In this document: positions 33,270-37,271 of the stretch, piece after piece
Layout of the letters: the number at the start of each line of letters is the position of its first letter
Numbering within the stretch: position 1 is the first letter of the stretch
NCBI GenBank assembly: GCA_013334765.1
Contig: JAAXWW010000008.1
Location: 1 to 37,271, forward strand
Direction of reading: 5' to 3'
Length of the DNA stretch: 37,271 nucleotides
DNA from: Candidatus Moraniibacteriota bacterium
Lineage (GTDB): Bacteria > Patescibacteriota > Minisyncoccia > Moranbacterales > UBA2206
Notes under the pieces: generated by a model
What the model was told of the DNA's origin: nothing
The model's input: the letters and a program-made list of their open reading frames with translations, nothing else
The model's database searches: none
Position numbers and translations under genes: made by a program

Positions 33270-34415
33270 TTATTGCTTGACCGCTACTTCCTCTCCGTCT
33301 TTCACCAGCTTGCTTCCGTTCATGATGATACTGGAATCGGCTGGAATATTTCCCTTGACTTCGGCAAATTCGCCGGAAACGCGAATCACCTGCACGACGG
33401 CCTTCTTGGCATGATTGCCGTCGGCGACGAATACATAGCTTTCGTTCTGACCGACGGTTATGACCGAAAGGGGCAGGATGAAATCGGCCGCGTCGGAAAC
33501 GCTCTCGGAAATTCCGAGCGAAACGGAAGCGACCGTGCCGGATGCGAAAGACGATTTGTTGGCGTCCTTAGGAAAGGCCTCGACAAGGAACCTCTTGGTT
33601 TCCGCGTCAGCCGAAGGCGAGATGTTCCTGATGACGGCAGTCTCGCTGTCGCCTGAGTTGTTGGAAACGGTTATTTCCTTCCCCTTGGAAACCGATGATA
33701 ATTGATCATCACTCACGAAGAACTGGAACTTGATGTTTTTCGTCTGGCTTATGGTCGCGATCTCTTGTCCGGCAGAAACATAATCGCCGACAGAAACCAA
33801 GATACTGGTCACATATCCGCTTATGGGACTGGTTGCCAGATGATCATCCAGCGTTCCCTGCAAAGAGACATTGGCGCTGTCGAACTGGATCTCGGCTATC
33901 TGCATCTGCTTTTTGGCGCTGTCCACCTGGGCTTTCGAGACCGTTTTGGCCAGCGAAGAGTCATCCTCCTGCCTGTCATAGGCGTCTTTCAGGTTCTTGT
34001 AGTATTTCTTAGCCTGATCCATGGCCTTCCTGGCTTCGTCTTTCGAAAGCTCGGACTGCTGCACTTGGCTTGAACGGAAAGCGTTCCCTCCTGCCTGGAG
34101 ATTGTTCCCGCTATCGTCTATTTTCGCGACAAGCGCTCCGGCCGAAACGAAACTGCCCACGTTATACGGAGAAAAGGTTGCCGTCCCTGAAGTTCTGGCT
34201 ATTATTTTCGATTCCTGATCGCCCACGACCAAAGATGCGAACTCCAGACTCTTATTTATTTCCTTGCTGTCTTTCGCTTGCTGGAGAGTCACTTCCACCG
34301 GCTTCTTCGGAAGCTCCGTGTCGGCTTGAGGCTTGCTCTTGGAATAGAGAGCGGCGAAAACGAAGGCGGCTGCAAGCAACGCGACCGTCAGTATTTTTTT
34401 CATGGTGTTGTTCAT
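33270..34415 (-). CDS. membrane fusion (HlyD/AcrA-type) adaptor of the RND pump
   Basis: A 381-residue protein. N-terminal membrane helix (ILTVALLAAAFVFAALYS), a lipoyl-like half (KIIARTSGTATFSPYNVGSF, VAKID), a coiled-coil hairpin (~115-185, Lys/Gln/Asp-rich), the second lipoyl half (SPISGYVTSILVSVGDYVSA), then beta-barrel and membrane-proximal domains. No lipobox Cys. It lies between the MarR and RND genes (37 bp and 75 bp gaps) in one operon. An alternative start is the ATG four codons later (34403). Confidence 0.92.
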   Translation of the reverse strand: MNNTMKKILTVALLAAAFVFAALYSKSKPQADTELPKKPVEVTLQQAKDSKEINKSLEFASLVVGDQESKIIARTSGTATFSPYNVGSFVSAGALVAKIDDSGNNLQAGGNAFRSSQVQQSELSKDEARKAMDQAKKYYKNLKDAYDRQEDDSSLAKTVSKAQVDSAKKQMQIAEIQFDSANVSLQGTLDDHLATSPISGYVTSILVSVGDYVSAGQEIATISQTKNIKFQFFVSDDQLSSVSKGKEITVSNNSGDSETAVIRNISPSADAETKRFLVEAFPKDANKSSFASGTVASVSLGISESVSDAADFILPLSVITVGQNESYVFVADGNHAKKAVVQVIRVSGEFAEVKGNIPADSSIIMNGSKLVKDGEEVAVKQ

Positions 34416-34452
34416 GTGGATATCGGATTAATGTCTTATTCGAAACTATGCT

Positions 34453-34920
34453 TTATTTATCGAAGTATTTTTTGGATTCCGACAAATTCAGGATGGAGAT
34501 CATCTTGGAACAGAACCTGGCATTGGCTTCTATTTCTTCTTTGGAGAAATGCGCCCGGAGCGAACGCCGCATCTTATCAAGGCGCTTGGTGACTTCGTTG
34601 AGCACTTCTTCCCCCTGCTTGGTTATCTTTATGACCACTTTCCGCTTGTCCCCTGAGAACTTATCGAATTTCCTCGATATGTATCCCTCCTTTTCCAGAT
34701 AGTTGAGCCTCTGGCTGACATTGGATTTCGTTCCGCCGACCGAATTCATTATGTCAGTCGGGGTAGCAGCCTTGGCATGGGACAGATAGCCCATGATCTT
34801 GACTGACATGAACGAAAGCCGCATTGAGTGGAAAACGTGCCTGTTGGCGGTGACCTCGAGCTTCATGGCCGCAACCAGGATATATTCCTCCGGCGACAAA
34901 GCGCATTTCCTGCATTTCAT
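34453..34920 (-). CDS. MarR-family transcriptional regulator
   Basis: A 155-residue winged-helix protein. The core reads LSFMSVKIMGYLSHAKAATP, TDIMNSVGGTKSNVSQRLNYLEKEGYISRKF (recognition helix), DKRKVVIKITKQGEEVL (wing). It begins MKCRKCALSPEEY: the CxxC at positions 3-6 could bind metal or sense oxidation. First gene of the efflux operon and probably its repressor, as MarR proteins often are. Its promoter holds an imperfect 14-bp dyad. Confidence 0.92.
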   Translation of the reverse strand: MKCRKCALSPEEYILVAAMKLEVTANRHVFHSMRLSFMSVKIMGYLSHAKAATPTDIMNSVGGTKSNVSQRLNYLEKEGYISRKFDKFSGDKRKVVIKITKQGEEVLNEVTKRLDKMRRSLRAHFSKEEIEANARFCSKMISILNLSESKKYFDK

Positions 34921-34948
34921 ATGGGATCATTATTGTTTACGCCTACAT

Positions 34949-34976
34949 AGTTTATCAATTAACCAATATTTGTCAA
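34949..34976 (-). promoter_or_regulatory. efflux operon promoter with candidate MarR operator
   Basis: TTGACA (34971-34976), a 16-bp spacer and TAAACT (34949-34954). GTTAATTGATAAAC (34950-34963, minus) is an imperfect dyad overlapping -10 and spacer; arms GTTAAT and ATAAAC differ from perfect at one base pair. Confidence 0.55.
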
Positions 34977-35018
34977 GCCGCTTCCCCCGGCTGCCGGATA
35001 CCCGCTCCTGCAGATACG

Positions 35019-35045
35019 AAAAAACCGGAACCGCAGCGGTTCCGG
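35019..35045 (-). terminator. terminator of the AI-2E-family gene
   Basis: A perfect 10-bp GC stem (35025-35034 / 35036-35045) followed on the minus strand by U6. Confidence 0.85.
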
Positions 35046-35063
35046 CCGATTATCCGCACAGGG

Positions 35064-36122
35064 TCATTTATTGAACTCGCGAAGCTGCGTTTTGAATTCC
35101 AACGCATAGATATCCCAGAGGGAAACGAAAAGCGACATGATGATCGGCCCTACGATGAATCCGAGAGCGCCGAAAAGCGCGATCCCTCCGAGAGTGGAAA
35201 AAAGAATGAGCAAAGGATGCAACTCCGTATCTTTTCCTATCAATTTAGGGCGAATAAAATTGTCGATTGTACTTATCACCAGTATTCCGAAAAGGAGGAT
35301 GGCAATTCCCGCGCCGACATGGCCGAGAATTATCATCGTAATCCCGACTGGGAACCAGACGAGTCCGGAACCGAGAGGAGGAATGATCGATGTAATCATC
35401 ATAAGCATCCCCAAAAAAATCGGCGAAGACACTCCCGTGAGAAAAAATATGGAGGCGCCGAGAGCTCCTTGAATAATCGCAATGAAAATACCGCCTCTTA
35501 TCGTCGCGCGAGTTATGGAATTGAATCTGGAAATAAGCAAGTGTTCATGCTTATCCTCCAAAGGGCTAAGCTCCATAATCCTTTCGAGCAGTTTTCTGCC
35601 ATCGATAAGAAGATAAAACAGGGTGAAGAACATTATGAAACTCGCGAATGCGAAATACGCTACGCCGGCGTATGTGTTCTGCAATATGAAAAGAATCGCC
35701 TGCGTTGAATTCTTCAAGGCCGAAACCAGCGAGTCCTGATTGATGATTTTCTGCCAATCAACAATCCCGCCGAACGAAAGGGACGCCAGGTGGCTGGATA
35801 TGCCGTCAATGAATCCGCCGACCATGTTCGGGTCCCTGGAAAAAGCACTGATCAGTCCTTGGATTTCTCCGACAGCAAGAGACAGTATGAGTATTACCGG
35901 CAATATTATGATCAGAAGAATCAGTAGGCAAGTGACTGCGGAACTCAGCCACTCTTTCCTAAGAAACGCGAGCAACCTTTCATATATTGGACTGAAGAGC
36001 TGAGCCAAGATAACCGCAATCAGAAAAGGAATGAAAAACGGCCTGAAAAGCATATAAGCCAGAACGGATATTCCGAAAAGGACAGCGAAGAAGAAATATA
36101 TGTTGTAGTTTTTTAGTTTCAT
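35064..36122 (-). CDS. AI-2E/PerM-family membrane transporter
   Basis: A 352-residue polytopic protein with the family's pattern: two or three N-terminal helices (YFFFAVLFGISVLAYMLF, FFIPFLIAVILAQLFSPIYE), a soluble middle, then FITRATIRGGIFIAIIQG-like region and PPLGSGLVWFPVGITMIILG, ending DNFIRPKLIGKDTELHPLLI and FSTLGGIALFGALGFIVGPI. Members include sodium/proton antiporters and proteins linked to export; AI-2 itself is unlikely to be its substrate here. Single-gene unit with its own terminator. Confidence 0.9.
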   Translation of the reverse strand: MKLKNYNIYFFFAVLFGISVLAYMLFRPFFIPFLIAVILAQLFSPIYERLLAFLRKEWLSSAVTCLLILLIIILPVILILSLAVGEIQGLISAFSRDPNMVGGFIDGISSHLASLSFGGIVDWQKIINQDSLVSALKNSTQAILFILQNTYAGVAYFAFASFIMFFTLFYLLIDGRKLLERIMELSPLEDKHEHLLISRFNSITRATIRGGIFIAIIQGALGASIFFLTGVSSPIFLGMLMMITSIIPPLGSGLVWFPVGITMIILGHVGAGIAILLFGILVISTIDNFIRPKLIGKDTELHPLLILFSTLGGIALFGALGFIVGPIIMSLFVSLWDIYALEFKTQLREFNK

Positions 36123-36281
36123 AAATAAGCGCGCTTTTCAATGTATACATCCTATCATTAAGAGCGATATTTCTCAATAGCCTTGACAATCAGCCTTTCT
36201 ATGAGCACATGACCGTTGCTCTGGCAGTCATCTCGGTAGCCACCAGGATCCGCCTCCGGAAAAAATCCGAAGAGGCCGCAT

Positions 36282-36320
36282 AAAAACAAGACCCGGGCTT
36301 GCCGCATGGCAACCCGGGTC
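36282..36320 (-). terminator. terminator of the secreted repeat protein gene
   Basis: A long stem (GACCCGGG...TTGCC with GGCAACCCGGGTC, 36290-36320, one bulged base) followed on the minus strand by TTGTTTTTA. Confidence 0.8.
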
Positions 36321-36339
36321 ATTTTTTCGTTCAATAAGA

Positions 36340-37029
36340 TCAGCCGTCGGTCTTTTTCGTTACCTGATTGGAGAAAGACGAATATCCGCTATCGGATGAT
36401 TTCTTGACGGCCGCCTTGATGGAATATGAGGTGTCCGCGGAAAGTCCCGTCAGGTTTATGGTATAGTTACCGCTCTTATCCAGGGTCTGAGAAAACATCC
36501 TAGTCTCTACCTTATTGGTATCGTTGTTGTATATCCTGACTTTTATCTTGGCTTTCTTCTTCTTGAGACTGGAGGAAGTGAACTTCAGTTTTATGGAAGT
36601 CTTCGACGAATCCTTGAGGCTCAGCTTGGCTGAATAGCTCTTGGCTCCGATCTTGTTCAGCGAAGCCGCTCCAGAATAGTCGGAATAGTCGGTTTCCGAT
36701 GTCTTCCTTATGGCTGCCTGGAAAGAATATTCGGCGCCTTTGGAAAGCCCCGTGACGCTTATCTTGCCCTCCCCTTTCTTATCAAGAGTCTTGCTGTATA
36801 TTTTGGTCTCGACGGTATCGGTGTCTTTGTTCTCGATCCTCACTTTTATCTTCACGCTCTTTTTCTTGAGGCTTGTCGCTGAAATCTTCAAGACAGCAGA
36901 TGTGTCGTTATTGCTGCTGATTGAAAGTTTCGGAGCCGAAGAAGCTAGAACCATAGCAGGAAAGACCAAAGACAGGACTAATGATCCGCCCGCTGCCGAC
37001 AATATTGTTTTTTTCAGTATCGCTTTCAT
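36340..37029 (-). CDS. secreted protein with two FnIII-like repeats
   Basis: A 229-residue protein from the ATG at 37029, the start that puts a signal peptide first: MKAILKKTILSAAGG, hydrophobic core, MVLASSA cleavage region. Two ~90-residue tandem repeats follow, each with LKKKxxKIKVRI, ETKIYSKTLDK or ETRMFSQTLDK, a Gly-rich turn, and YSFQAAIRKTSE or YSIKAAVKKSSD, the spacing of fibronectin type III-like sandwiches. Very Lys/Ser-rich. Likely surface or extracellular; adhesion is a guess. Own promoter (-10 at 37073-37078). Confidence 0.82.
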   Translation of the reverse strand: MKAILKKTILSAAGGSLVLSLVFPAMVLASSAPKLSISSNNDTSAVLKISATSLKKKSVKIKVRIENKDTDTVETKIYSKTLDKKGEGKISVTGLSKGAEYSFQAAIRKTSETDYSDYSGAASLNKIGAKSYSAKLSLKDSSKTSIKLKFTSSSLKKKKAKIKVRIYNNDTNKVETRMFSQTLDKSGNYTINLTGLSADTSYSIKAAVKKSSDSGYSSFSNQVTKKTDG

Positions 37030-37072
37030 TTTTTTATTATGATTAATCATTAAGCATTTCGTCTCATTTACA

Positions 37073-37101
37073 ATTATATCCCTTCCTTGGATTTCGTCCA
37101 G
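37073..37101 (-). promoter_or_regulatory. promoter of the secreted repeat protein
   Basis: TATAAT (37073-37078) with a 4-of-6 -35 (TGGACG) at 16 bp on the minus strand; start near 37066, a ~37-nt leader. Confidence 0.5.
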
Positions 37102-37271
37102 CACCAATGAGACATCCACAAGTGTTGTATTTATTCCATATGAAAAATAGGCATGGATTGTTTACGCTATTAATGTATATGCTATGAATAAATACGATTA
37201 GGCCGTTCATGATTATCTATCCATCGGAAATCTGAAAAATAAAAAAGCGCAAGTCCTGGTTTTCCCGATTG

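Noticed and set aside
37229-37271. Terminator at the right edge
   Set aside because: An A/T-rich run next to GCGCAAGTCC is suggestive, but the second arm would lie outside the window, so it cannot be supported.

Overview
The window reads as a chromosomal segment of a Patescibacteria/CPR bacterium, probably Parcubacteria-like. This is an inference from gene content and style; no search was run. The support is a compact layout, a monoderm-type type IV pilus (T4P) cluster with no PilQ/PilP, a GatCA pair, a prolyl-tRNA synthetase without its editing insert, A-rich leaders that mostly lack a Shine-Dalgarno (SD) sequence, and short GC-rich palindromes between and inside genes. TGA serves as a stop (for example comFC and the AAA ATPase), so this is not a code-25 lineage such as Gracilibacteria.

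Left part (1-3720): two tiny paralogous Cys/His proteins on the minus strand with unusually good SD sites, a Phd/YefM antitoxin-like domain fused to a nuclease-like domain, radC on the plus strand, a candidate structured small RNA after radC, a small membrane-anchored protein, and a tRNA cluster (fMet, Met/Ile2, Asp) behind a strong promoter.

Minus-strand block 3721-21158: the T4P locus runs pilM-pilN-pilO-pilB-response regulator-pilT-pilC-two tandem pilins-(inserted AAA/DUF4143 ATPase)-pilD-four minor prepilins, followed by ligA, gatC, gatA and a membrane-anchored HEPN-like protein. The ATPase gene sits between 78-bp direct repeats of the pilD promoter/start region, so it looks like a late insertion. 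comFC diverges from pilM, which together with the pilus suggests DNA uptake.

Region 22020-22440 holds two tRNA-Pro genes (CGG, GGG) interleaved with three nested palindromes whose arms differ yet stay complementary. Region 22482-26329 is an envelope operon: an M23 peptidase-like protein, a DedA-family protein, two glycosyltransferases and a membrane protein, behind one good promoter. A GC-rich membrane protein gene with its own promoter, SD and terminator follows, then a rhodanese-YceI fusion.

proS (28492-29721, +) is preceded by what looks like a transcription attenuator: a leaderless 27-codon ORF with four Pro codons in eight, then mutually exclusive antiterminator/terminator hairpins ending in U6. 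This is the most exciting candidate in the window. The right part (29784-37029) carries a MarR-MFP-RND efflux operon with a dyad over its promoter, an AI-2E-family transporter and a secreted protein with two ~90-residue repeats.
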